DNA of 41,960 nucleotides. It comes from Avichristensenella sp031549105. GTDB lineage: Bacteria > Bacillota > Clostridia > Christensenellales > Aristaeellaceae. The notes beneath the pieces were generated by a model. The model saw nothing but the letters and a program-made list of their open reading frames with translations, searched no databases and was not told the origin of the DNA. Positions 21,594 to 29,980 of this stretch are shown here, in pieces. The position numbers and the translations under genes were made by a program. Where the stretch lies: contig JAVBQK010000083.1 of the NCBI GenBank assembly GCA_031549105.1, positions 1 through 41,960 on the forward strand, given 5' to 3'. Position 1 is the stretch's first letter. Each line of letters starts with the position of its first letter.

Positions 21594-24470
21594 ATGAATG
21601 ACCGCATGACGCCCATCCCCTTTGGGGAGCTGATGCGCTGGGTTCTGACAGAAAAAAACGCGATCTTTGGCGTGCGCACGCCGTATAAGGCGAACGCGCA
21701 AAAGACGCTGTCCCTCTTTGGCGAAACGATGGAGACGCCCTTCGGCCCGGCGGCGGGCCCGCATACGCAGCTGGCGCAGAACATCATTGCCGCATACGTG
21801 GCCGGCGCGCGCTTCTTTGAGCTGAAAACCGTGCAGACGCTGGACGGCGAGGACCTGCCGGTGGAAAAGCCCTGCATCAACGCCAAGGACGAGTGCTACA
21901 ACGTCGAGTGGTCGACTGAGCTGCGCGTGCCCGAGGCGTTCGAAGAGTACGCCAAGGCATGGTTTGCGCTAAAGCTAATTTCAAAGGAGATGGGCCTGGG
22001 CGGCGAGAACGGCTTCATGTTCAACATGAGCGTGGGCTACGATCTGGAGGGCATCAAGTCCGCGAAGATCGACACGTTCATCGAGGGACTGAAGAACGCG
22101 GCGGATACGCCCATCTGGGCGGAGTGCACGGCGTGGGCGAAGGAAAACGTTTCCCTGTTTGAGAAGGTGGACGCGGCGTATGTGGACGGCATTTCGCCGC
22201 GCATCTGCACGTCGATCACACTGTCAACGCTGCATGGCTGCCCCCCGCAGGAAATCGAGCGCATCGCCAGCTACCTGATCACCGAGAAGGGGCTGCATAC
22301 GTTCATCAAGTGCAACCCGACGCTGCTGGGCTATGAGTTTGCGCGCGGCCGCCTGGACGCGATGGGCTACGACTATCTGGTGTTCGACGATCACCACTTC
22401 AAACACGACCTGCAATATAAAGATGCCGTGCCGATGTTTACCCGCCTGCAGGCGCTGGCGGACGCGCGCGGCCTGTCGTTTGGCGTGAAGCTGACGAACA
22501 CATTCCCGGTGAAGATCGCGGCGGGCGAGCTGCCCGGCGGCGAGATGTACATGTCCGGCAGGCCACTGTTCGCGCTGTCCACGTCGCTGGCTGCGCGGCT
22601 CTCGCGCGAGTTCGGCGGCAAGCTGCGCATCTCCTATTCGGGCGGCGCGGACGCGCTGAACATCGCGGAGCTGTTCAAAACCGGCATCTACCCCATCACG
22701 CTGGCGACCACGCTGCTCAAGCCCGGCGGATACCAGCGCCTCGCGCAGATGGCGGCGTCGCTGGCCGCGTGCGAGTACAAGCCGTTCGCGGGCGTGGATA
22801 TCGACGCCATCGAGCGCATCACCGCTGAGGCCGCGACGGATGCGCACTACACCAAGCCCATCAAGCCGCTGCCCTCCCGCAAGAATGAAAAGAAGGTGCC
22901 GCTGCTTGATTGCTTCAGCGCACCGTGCCAGGGCGGCTGCCCGATCGGCCAGGACGTGCCGGAGTACATCCGCCTGATGGGCGAGGGCAAGGCACTGGAC
23001 GCGCTGCGCGTCATTACCGACAAAAACCCGCTGCCGTTCATTACTGGCACAATCTGCAACCACCGCTGTCAGAACAAGTGCCGCCGCAACTTCTATGAGG
23101 AGACGGTGCACATTCGCGGCGTGAAGCGCCTAGCGGCCGAGGGTGGCATGGACGCGCTGCTGGCCGAGACGAAGGCGCCCGCCAAGACCGGCGCCAAGGT
23201 TGCCGTGGTCGGCGGCGGCGCTGCGGGCCTTACGGCGGCATTTTTCCTGGCGCGCGCAGGGCTGCCCGTGACCGTCTTTGAGAAGACCGGGGTACTGGGC
23301 GGTGTTGTCCGGCATGTGATCCCGCCGTTCCGCATCGGCGCGGACGCCGTGGAGCGCGACGCGGACCTGGTGCGCGCAATGGGCGCGGAAATCAAGCTGA
23401 ACCATGAGGTGCAGGACCTTGCAGCGCTACGGGCAGAGGGATACCGCTACATCGTGCTGGCCGTCGGCGCGTCGCAGCGCGGGCAACTACGCCTAGAAAA
23501 GGGCGAAACGATCAATGCCATCGACTTCCTGTCTCGCTTCCGCGTGGATTCGGAGTCGGTGAAGCTGGGGAGGCATGTCGTCGTCGTGGGCGGCGGCAAC
23601 ACCGCGATGGACACTGCCCGCGCGGCGAAGCGCGTACCGGGCGTGGAAACCGTATCGATTGTATACCGGCGCGACATGCGCAACATGCCCGCCGACGAAG
23701 AAGAACTCGTGATGGCCGAGGAAGACGGCGTGGTATTCCGGCCGCTTCTGTCCCCGGTGTCGCTGCAAAACAGCGAACTGACCTGCGAAGTGATGCGCCT
23801 GGGCGAGCCGGACGCAAGCGGACGCCGCGCGCCCGTCGCCACGGGCGAGATGATCACTTTGCCCGCGGACACGGTGATCGCCGCCGTGGGCGAGAAGGTA
23901 GACACCGCGCTGTATGAAAAGCTGGGTGCGGACGAGAATACCTTCCTGGCAGGCGACGGCAAGCGCGGCCCCGCGACGGTGGTTGAGGCGATTGCTGACG
24001 CGCGCCGGGCAGCGGATGAAATCCTGCGCCGCGAAGGACTTGTGATCGCCAAGGCCGAGCGTGTGGCGAAGGACACCGGCGCGGCCTCCAAAAAAGGCTG
24101 GCTGATGCAGCCCACGCAGGACAAAAACGAGCATTACCGCTGCCTCTCCTGCGACGCGATCTGCGAGTGCTGCGCGGATGTCTGCCCCAACCGGGCGAAC
24201 ATCGCGGTGCAGGTGCAGGGCCGCACACAGATCGTCCACGTGGACCGGATGTGCAACTTCTGCGGCAACTGCGAGGCATTCTGCCCCTACGACAGCGCGC
24301 CCTATAAGGACAAGTTCACGCTGTTCCATACCGAGAAGGACTTCCTGGACAGCCCGGCGGCGGGCATGGTGGTGCTGAACAAAGAAGCCAGGCAGTGCAG
24401 GGTGCGCGCGGGCGAGGACGTGAGTGAGCTGGTCGCCGCGATCTTGGACGACTACGCCTACCTGCTGTAA
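21594..24470 (+). CDS. ygfK: YgfK family flavin/iron-sulfur oxidoreductase (annotated putative selenate reductase)
   Basis: The product is 958 residues (E. coli YgfK about 1030). Domains in order: a dihydroorotate-dehydrogenase-like TIM barrel (about 1-420; FGPAAGPHTQLAQN, FFELKTVQTLDG, LSTLHGCPPQEIE, FIKCNPTLLG, ISYSGGADALNI); a GltD-type [4Fe-4S] segment with CFSAPCQGGCPIG and CNHRCQNKC (from about 438); an FAD-binding GGGAAGLTAAFFLARAG (about 540) and an NAD(P)H-binding GGGNTAMDTARAA (about 660); and a C-terminal ferredoxin-like part with CLSCDAICECCADVCP and CNFCGNCEAFCP (about 849-900). Despite the selenate-reductase label, its constant partner genes and recent work place it in anaerobic uric acid/purine degradation, probably passing electrons to or from a purine intermediate. 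It begins the plus arm, with xdh 10 nt downstream. Confidence 0.95.
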   Translation: MNDRMTPIPFGELMRWVLTEKNAIFGVRTPYKANAQKTLSLFGETMETPFGPAAGPHTQLAQNIIAAYVAGARFFELKTVQTLDGEDLPVEKPCINAKDECYNVEWSTELRVPEAFEEYAKAWFALKLISKEMGLGGENGFMFNMSVGYDLEGIKSAKIDTFIEGLKNAADTPIWAECTAWAKENVSLFEKVDAAYVDGISPRICTSITLSTLHGCPPQEIERIASYLITEKGLHTFIKCNPTLLGYEFARGRLDAMGYDYLVFDDHHFKHDLQYKDAVPMFTRLQALADARGLSFGVKLTNTFPVKIAAGELPGGEMYMSGRPLFALSTSLAARLSREFGGKLRISYSGGADALNIAELFKTGIYPITLATTLLKPGGYQRLAQMAASLAACEYKPFAGVDIDAIERITAEAATDAHYTKPIKPLPSRKNEKKVPLLDCFSAPCQGGCPIGQDVPEYIRLMGEGKALDALRVITDKNPLPFITGTICNHRCQNKCRRNFYEETVHIRGVKRLAAEGGMDALLAETKAPAKTGAKVAVVGGGAAGLTAAFFLARAGLPVTVFEKTGVLGGVVRHVIPPFRIGADAVERDADLVRAMGAEIKLNHEVQDLAALRAEGYRYIVLAVGASQRGQLRLEKGETINAIDFLSRFRVDSESVKLGRHVVVVGGGNTAMDTARAAKRVPGVETVSIVYRRDMRNMPADEEELVMAEEDGVVFRPLLSPVSLQNSELTCEVMRLGEPDASGRRAPVATGEMITLPADTVIAAVGEKVDTALYEKLGADENTFLAGDGKRGPATVVEAIADARRAADEILRREGLVIAKAERVAKDTGAASKKGWLMQPTQDKNEHYRCLSCDAICECCADVCPNRANIAVQVQGRTQIVHVDRMCNFCGNCEAFCPYDSAPYKDKFTLFHTEKDFLDSPAAGMVVLNKEARQCRVRAGEDVSELVAAILDDYAYLL

Positions 24471-24480
24471 GGAGGCCACT

Positions 24481-27036
24481 ATGGCAACATTCACGGTCAA
24501 TGGGAATCCGGTCACCGCACCGGATTCCACCAAATTATTGCCGTTCCTGCGCGACACGCTGCGGTTGACCTCCGTCAAGGATGGCTGTTCCGAGGGCGCG
24601 TGCGGCACCTGCATGGTGCTCATCGACGGCAAGGCGACAAAGGCCTGCATCCCCACGGCGGCGAAGCTTTCCGGGAAAAGCGTCGTTACCGTCGAGGGGC
24701 TAAGCCCCTATGAGCAGCGCGTCTACGCGCACGCGTTTGCCGAAGCGGGCGCGGTGCAGTGCGGCTTCTGCATCCCGGGCATGGTGATCAGCGCGAAGGG
24801 GTTGCTCGACGCGAACCCCTCCCCCACGCGCGCGGAGATCAAGGCCGCGCTCCGGCAGAACATCTGCCGCTGCACCGGGTATGTCAAGATTGAAGAGGCG
24901 ATTCTGATGGCGGCGGAGATGCTGCGCACCGGCGCGGAACCGCCCGAAGAGACGGCCGACGGGGCCGTCGGCGGCGGCTTGCAGCGCGTAGATGCAAAGG
25001 CAAAGGCGCTGGGCATTGCCGAGTATGCGGATGATATCCTGCTGCCCGGCATGGTCTATGGCAGTGCGGTGCGCAGCAAGTACCCGCGCGCGCAGGTGCT
25101 CGCCATCCACAAGGAAAAAGCGCTGGCGGCCGAGGGCGTCGTCGCCGTGGTGCTGGCGGAGGATGTCCCGGGCGAGCGCTATATCGGCCACCTCAAGCAG
25201 GACTGGCCCGCGCTGGTCGCGGTGGGCGAGATTACCCGCTACCTGGGCGACACAATCGCGCTGGTCGTGGCGGAAACAAAGGAGCAGCTTGCGGCAGCGA
25301 AAGCGCTGGTCGAGGTGGAGTACGAGCCACTGACGCCGATGCGCAGTCCCGAGGAATCGCTTGCAGAGGGTGCGCCGCTGATCCACGAAACTGGCAACCG
25401 GCTTGCGTTCGAGCATCTGGTACGCGGCGACGCGGACGCGGTCATCGCGGCATCAAAACATACCGTCACGCGGCACTACTCCACCCCGTTCACCGAGCAC
25501 GCGTTTCTGGAGCCGGAAACGGCGGTGGCGCTGCCGGAGGGCGACAGCATCCGCGTCTACTCAGGTGACCAGGGTGTCTATCAGACGCGCAAGGAATGTG
25601 CTCGCCTGCTGGGCCTGCCGGACGAGAAGGTCCGCGTCACGGCGAAGATGGTCGGCGGCGGCTTTGGCGGCAAGGAAGACATGAGCGTGCAGCACCACGC
25701 GGCGCTGCTGGCGTACCTCACGCAGCGCCCGGTCAAGGTATCGCTTTCCCGCCAGGAAAGCCTGCTGGTGCATCCTAAGCGCCACCCGATGGAGATCGAT
25801 CTGACCACCGCATGCGACGAAAACGGCATCCTCACCGCGATGAAGGCGGTCATCACCTCCGATACCGGCGCGTACGCGTCGCTCGGCGGGCCGGTGCTGC
25901 AGCGCGCCTGCACGCACGCCGCCGGGCCGTACAACTATCAGGTGGTCGATATCACTGGCCGCGCGGCATACACGAACAACCCACCCGCTGGGGCATATCG
26001 CGGCTTCGGCGTAACGCAGAGCTGCTTCGCCACCGAGTGCAACCTGAACCTGTTGGCCGAGATGGTCGGCATCACCCCATTCGAAATCCGCTACCGCAAC
26101 GCCATCCGCCCCGGGCAGACGCTGCCCAACGGCCAGATCGCCGATGAATCCACCGCGCTGGTGGAGACGCTGGATGCGGTGCGGCCCATCATGGAGGCAA
26201 ACCCCAAGGCGGGCATCGCCTGCGCGATGAAGAACGCGGGCCTGGGCGTGGGCGTGCCAGATACCGGCCGCTGCCGCCTGAGCGTGGAGGGCGGGCGCGT
26301 GCACATCTGGACAAGCGCCGCCTGCATCGGCCAGGGCATGGGCACTGTCGTCACGCAGATCGTCTGTGATATCACAGGCCTGCCCGCGACCCTTGTCGAC
26401 TATGAAGCGCCCGACACCGTGCAGACGCCCAACTCCGGCAACACTACGGCATCGCGCCAGACAGTCTTCACCGGCGAAGCCGCGCGCCGCGCCGCTGTGA
26501 ACCTCAAAGCCGCGCTGACCGAGCATTCGCTCAGCGAACTAGAGGGCCGCGATTTCCAGGGCGAGTTCACCTGTGTGACGGATCGCCTCGGAAGTGACAA
26601 GCCAAACCCCGTCAGCCACGTCAACTATGGCTACGCCACGCATGTCGCCATCCTGGGGGATGACGGGAAGCTCGCGCGGTTCATCGCCGCGCACGATGTG
26701 GGCCGCACGATCAACCCCAAGAGCCTGGAAGGACAGATTGAGGGCGGCGTGGTGATGAGCCTGGGCTACGCGCTGACGGAGGATTTCCCGCTCGTCGACT
26801 GCGCGCCGCAGGCCAAGTATGGCACGCTGGGTCTGTTCCGCGCGCCGGATGTGCCGCCGATTGAGACGATCGTCGTGGAGAAGAACAAGGAATCACTGGC
26901 ATTTGGCGCAAAGGGCGTGGGCGAAATATGCTCCATCCCGACCGCGCCGGCAGTGCAGCTCGCCTACTACAATCGGGACGGCGAGTTCCGCACCAAGCTA
27001 CCGCTGGTAAACACCCCCTACAGCCGCAAAAAATGA
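24481..27036 (+). CDS. xdhD: Selenium-type xanthine dehydrogenase, fused [2Fe-2S]/molybdenum protein
   Basis: This is an 851-residue molybdenum hydroxylase with a perfect AAGGAGG site before ATG 24481. The N-terminal 160 residues hold two [2Fe-2S] clusters: Cys36, 41, 44 and 56 (plant-ferredoxin type), and Cys94, 97, 129 and 131 (QCGFC...CRCTGY). The rest is the molybdopterin-binding large subunit, with the MVGGGFGGKEDM loop, NPPAGAYRGFGVTQ and the catalytic Glu in GAKGVGEICSIP near the C-terminus. Fusion of the two parts and the missing FAD subunit match the selenium-dependent xanthine dehydrogenase/XdhD group. Selenium there is a ligand of the cofactor, not selenocysteine, and there is no in-frame TGA. 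It would oxidise or reduce purine rings (xanthine, uric acid or a relative). No FAD subunit gene (ygfM) is nearby; YgfK could be its redox partner. Confidence 0.95.
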   Translation: MATFTVNGNPVTAPDSTKLLPFLRDTLRLTSVKDGCSEGACGTCMVLIDGKATKACIPTAAKLSGKSVVTVEGLSPYEQRVYAHAFAEAGAVQCGFCIPGMVISAKGLLDANPSPTRAEIKAALRQNICRCTGYVKIEEAILMAAEMLRTGAEPPEETADGAVGGGLQRVDAKAKALGIAEYADDILLPGMVYGSAVRSKYPRAQVLAIHKEKALAAEGVVAVVLAEDVPGERYIGHLKQDWPALVAVGEITRYLGDTIALVVAETKEQLAAAKALVEVEYEPLTPMRSPEESLAEGAPLIHETGNRLAFEHLVRGDADAVIAASKHTVTRHYSTPFTEHAFLEPETAVALPEGDSIRVYSGDQGVYQTRKECARLLGLPDEKVRVTAKMVGGGFGGKEDMSVQHHAALLAYLTQRPVKVSLSRQESLLVHPKRHPMEIDLTTACDENGILTAMKAVITSDTGAYASLGGPVLQRACTHAAGPYNYQVVDITGRAAYTNNPPAGAYRGFGVTQSCFATECNLNLLAEMVGITPFEIRYRNAIRPGQTLPNGQIADESTALVETLDAVRPIMEANPKAGIACAMKNAGLGVGVPDTGRCRLSVEGGRVHIWTSAACIGQGMGTVVTQIVCDITGLPATLVDYEAPDTVQTPNSGNTTASRQTVFTGEAARRAAVNLKAALTEHSLSELEGRDFQGEFTCVTDRLGSDKPNPVSHVNYGYATHVAILGDDGKLARFIAAHDVGRTINPKSLEGQIEGGVVMSLGYALTEDFPLVDCAPQAKYGTLGLFRAPDVPPIETIVVEKNKESLAFGAKGVGEICSIPTAPAVQLAYYNRDGEFRTKLPLVNTPYSRKK

Positions 27037-27587
27037 AGATCGGCTGTGTGCTGATGGCGGCCGGCACCGCCTCCCGCTTTGGGGAAAACAAGCTGCTATA
27101 TCCGCTGAATGGGCGCAGCCTGATCGAATGGGCGATACAGGCTGCACCCCCTTGCCTGTTTGACCGCGCGGTCGCGGTTGTGTCGGATAGCGCGGTTGCC
27201 GATGTCGTGAGAACAGGTGGTTTTGCCTGCGTATGGAACGACGCACCCGAGCTGGGCCAGGGTACGTCGATCGCGCTAGGCATCCAGGCGATGGACGGCA
27301 TGGATGCAACGATGTTCTGCGTCGCAGACCAGCCGTACCTCACGCGCGCAAGCGTCGAGCGGCTGCTGGCGGCGTATGTACCGAATACCTTTGCCCGGCT
27401 TTCATATAACAGAAAGCCTGGTAACCCGGTCATCTTCCCGGCGGACAGCTTTTCCGATCTGGCCGCGCTCACCCCTGAGCAAACCGGCAAAGCCGTGCTA
27501 AAATGTTACCCGGAAAGAATACGGCTGGTGGAGGCCCAGACCCCCGAAGAACTGCTTGATATTGACACCAAAGAAGATATCCGCTAG
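27033..27587 (+). CDS. mocA: Molybdenum cofactor cytidylyltransferase (MocA/YgfJ)
   Basis: This 184-residue nucleotidyltransferase joins CTP to molybdopterin, making the cytosine dinucleotide cofactor used by xanthine-dehydrogenase-family enzymes. Motifs are VLMAAGTASRFGENKLLYPLNG (nucleotide loop), QGTSIALGI, FCVADQPYLTRASVERLL (metal-binding Asp) and GNPVIFP. The ATG overlaps the xdh stop as ATGA, so it is translationally coupled to the enzyme that needs the cofactor. It ends the plus arm; the next gene has its own promoter. Confidence 0.93.
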   Translation: MKIGCVLMAAGTASRFGENKLLYPLNGRSLIEWAIQAAPPCLFDRAVAVVSDSAVADVVRTGGFACVWNDAPELGQGTSIALGIQAMDGMDATMFCVADQPYLTRASVERLLAAYVPNTFARLSYNRKPGNPVIFPADSFSDLAALTPEQTGKAVLKCYPERIRLVEAQTPEELLDIDTKEDIR

Positions 27588-27589
27588 CG

Positions 27590-27618
27590 TTGCCTTTCGC
27601 GCATAAAGCCTGTATAAT
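27590..27618 (+). promoter_or_regulatory. Promoter of the MATE gene, 7 nt from its start codon
   Basis: TTGCCT (27590-27595), 17-bp spacer, TATAAT (27613-27618). Only seven bases lie between the -10 box and ATG 27626, so transcription should begin at or next to the start codon, giving a leaderless mRNA. Confidence 0.65.
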
Positions 27619-27625
27619 ATCCCGC

Positions 27626-29008
27626 ATGAATAAACTGCTCAAACCCTTCCGCAACGGCGACATTCTCCCGTGGGAACGCTCCTTCTCGCGGGAGCTTTTG
27701 CGCGTGGCGATCCCCATCGTCATCCAGTCGTTGTTCACGGCGCTGCTGCACATTGTCGATAACATCATGATTGGCCAGCTGGGCGAAATCGAGCTGGCGG
27801 CGGTGACGCAGGCCAACCGTGTCACGTTCCTGTTTCAGCTGGTCATCTTCGGGCTGTCCGGTGGTACGGCGACGTACGTGGCGCAGTTCTGGGGGAAGCG
27901 GGATATAAAGGGCATCCGCTCCGTGATGGGCCTTTCGCTGTGCCTGTCGCTGGTATCGGCATTGCTGTTCTTTGTGCCCTGCACGCTCTTCCCCGAGGCG
28001 ATCATGCGCCTGCTGCTCAAGGATGAGGCCGCCGTGCGGGCGGCTGCGGAATACCTGCCTGTCATCGCAGTAGGCTATTTGTTTATAGCAATTGCACAGT
28101 GCTTCGGCACGGTGCAAAAGTCCACCGAACAAACGCGCTTGCCGATGGTCGGGGGTATCGCGGCGATCATGGTCAACACGGCGCTGAACTACTGCCTCAT
28201 TTTCGGCAACTTCGGCTTCCCGCGCCTGGGCGTGCGTGGCGGCGCAATCGCCACCGTCATCGCCATCCTGGTGGAGATGTCGATGGTCATCGGATTTGGA
28301 TACGTGTATAAGTTTGCCACCGCGGCGAAGCTGTCGGAGCTGATCCCGCGCTCGCTTGCGTTTGCGAAGAAATACCTCTCTGTCGCGATGCCGGTCATCA
28401 TAAACGAAGGCCTTTGGTCGCTGGGTATGGTGATGTTCTCGGTCGTCTATGGCCGCATGGGCACCGGTACCGTCGCCGCGGTCAGCATCTTCACTACGGT
28501 GGAACAGGTGGCGCTGGCAACGATGCGTGGCCTCACCAACGGCGCGGCGGTGCTCATCGGCAAGCGCATCGGCGCGGGCGACGAAAAAGACGCCTACCGC
28601 ACGGCGAGGCGTCTGCTCTTTGCCGGGGTTCCCTCCGGCATGTTCTCGGGGCTGGTGCTGCTGCTGGTCAGCGTGCCGCTCACCAGCGTATTCAACGTAT
28701 CGCCGGAAGTGCTCGCGGATGCAAAAACCATGGTGCGCATCTGCGCCTGCGTCATCTGGATGCACCAGATTGCGGGGCTGCTCATCGTGGGCGTGATGCG
28801 CGCGGGCGGCGATGTGACGATGTCGCTCTACATGGATGTCGGCCCAACATGGCTGATCGGCGTGCCGGTGGTGGCCATCTGCGGGCTGGTGCTGAAGCTT
28901 CCGCTGCCCTTTGTCTACCTCGCCGCGCAGTCCGAGACGCTCGTCAAGGTGTTCCTGGGGCTATGGCGGTTCCGCTCAGGCAAGTGGATTCACAACCTGG
29001 TTCGATAG
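27626..29008 (+). CDS. MATE-family multidrug/cation-coupled efflux transporter
   Basis: This 460-residue, 12-helix exporter of the MATE (NorM/DinF-like) family extrudes organic cations or metabolites using a sodium or proton gradient. It has two pseudo-symmetric six-helix halves. The N-terminal AIPIVIQSLFTALLHIVDNIMIGQLGE block and the QANRVTFLFQLVIFGLSGGTATYVAQFWGK loop are typical, as is the second-half GLTNGAAVLIGKRIGAGD. ATG 27626 is the natural family start, but no ribosome site precedes it and the promoter is 7 nt away. It follows the purine cluster but has its own promoter, so a link to purine metabolism is unproven. Its last 33 bp overlap the convergent methyltransferase gene. Confidence 0.93.
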   Translation: MNKLLKPFRNGDILPWERSFSRELLRVAIPIVIQSLFTALLHIVDNIMIGQLGEIELAAVTQANRVTFLFQLVIFGLSGGTATYVAQFWGKRDIKGIRSVMGLSLCLSLVSALLFFVPCTLFPEAIMRLLLKDEAAVRAAAEYLPVIAVGYLFIAIAQCFGTVQKSTEQTRLPMVGGIAAIMVNTALNYCLIFGNFGFPRLGVRGGAIATVIAILVEMSMVIGFGYVYKFATAAKLSELIPRSLAFAKKYLSVAMPVIINEGLWSLGMVMFSVVYGRMGTGTVAAVSIFTTVEQVALATMRGLTNGAAVLIGKRIGAGDEKDAYRTARRLLFAGVPSGMFSGLVLLLVSVPLTSVFNVSPEVLADAKTMVRICACVIWMHQIAGLLIVGVMRAGGDVTMSLYMDVGPTWLIGVPVVAICGLVLKLPLPFVYLAAQSETLVKVFLGLWRFRSGKWIHNLVR

Positions 29009-29980
29009 CGCCACCGTCACCTCGCACCGGTTATGGAACAGCTGCCGTATCGACGTAACGCTGTACGCCTTCGCCAGGACCTGGCGCGCCTTTTCGATGC
29101 GCGGCTTCCACTGGGTCACATCCTCCGGCAGCTTGAGCGTCAGCAGCGCAGCGCCGCCCAGCGAAAGGCACCGCGCGCCCTCCACCATCAGCTGCGCGGA
29201 CTGTTCCGTGTCCATCTTCATGTCATTGACCATCAGGTCGAACACCCCGGGCTTGCGGAAATACGCCTGCGCGGTGCCGCGGTAATGCGTCACCAGCGGG
29301 TCTTTTTCGATGCGCGGGTCAAGCGCCGCCGGGTCCACCGCGGTCACCCGCATACCCCGCTCGCGCAGCACGCGCGTCCAGCCGCCCGGCGCGGCGCCCA
29401 GGTCCAGCGCCCTCCCGCCCTTGGGCGGCACGATGCCGAACACCTCCAGCGCCTCCAGCAGCTTGAACTCCGCGCGGCTCACCTGGCTATCCTCCCACTT
29501 GAACCGGCGCGCGCCCCCGGCCCAGCCGCTGAGGTTATCCGCCGCGTTTGAAATACCAATCCAGCCCGCACCCTGCGTCAGCGTGACGGAGATCACCTGC
29601 GCAGGGTTTTTCACATCCAGCGGCGCGCCGGTTTCCTGCGCAGCTTCGCAGAGCGCCGTGTTCACATCGAAGCGCTTGTACGCGGGCTGGTACCCGTCGA
29701 TGATGCGCGTCTGCACCGAGAACCCCTGCGCCGTATCCAGCGCGGGCAGCAGCGGCACAAGCGCGTCGCGCAGCGCACCAATGTCCTCCATCCCGCCGCG
29801 CAGCGTGACCTGCGCCTCCGCCGGGCACATATGGCGCAGAAAAATGGGAGCGTTCAGCTTCATTGTCCCGACGCAAAGCGCGACACCCGGGGAAAGCTCC
29901 CGGATGACGCGCGGGTGCCCTACCTCCGCAATCGCGAGGCTGAGCGCCTCCGCCTGCGCGGTGAGAATGTAGCGTTCCAT
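28976..29980 (-). CDS. FtsJ/RlmM-type rRNA ribose 2'-O-methyltransferase
   Basis: The product is 334 residues. The N-terminal half (1-160) resembles an RNA-binding (THUMP-like) module as in RlmM. The C-terminal half is an FtsJ-type Rossmann methyltransferase: the SAM loop ALDLGAAPGGWTRVL and all four residues of the K-D-K-E catalytic set in RAEFKLLEAL, LMVNDMKMD, LLTLKLPE and NRCEVTVAL. The probable target is 23S rRNA, but the modified position cannot be read from sequence. Its start codon overlaps the asnS stop (TGATG), implying coupling. The closest characterised family is RlmM; the protein is slightly shorter than E. coli RlmM at about 366. Confidence 0.88.
   Translation of the reverse strand: MERYILTAQAEALSLAIAEVGHPRVIRELSPGVALCVGTMKLNAPIFLRHMCPAEAQVTLRGGMEDIGALRDALVPLLPALDTAQGFSVQTRIIDGYQPAYKRFDVNTALCEAAQETGAPLDVKNPAQVISVTLTQGAGWIGISNAADNLSGWAGGARRFKWEDSQVSRAEFKLLEALEVFGIVPPKGGRALDLGAAPGGWTRVLRERGMRVTAVDPAALDPRIEKDPLVTHYRGTAQAYFRKPGVFDLMVNDMKMDTEQSAQLMVEGARCLSLGGAALLTLKLPEDVTQWKPRIEKARQVLAKAYSVTSIRQLFHNRCEVTVALSNQVVNPLA

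Noticed and set aside
24481..27036. Selenocysteine in the xanthine dehydrogenase
   Set aside because: There is no in-frame TGA; selenium in this family is a labile cofactor ligand.
27584..28765. Minus-strand frame of 393 residues opposite the MATE gene
   Set aside because: His/Arg/Gln-rich antisense shadow with no family features.
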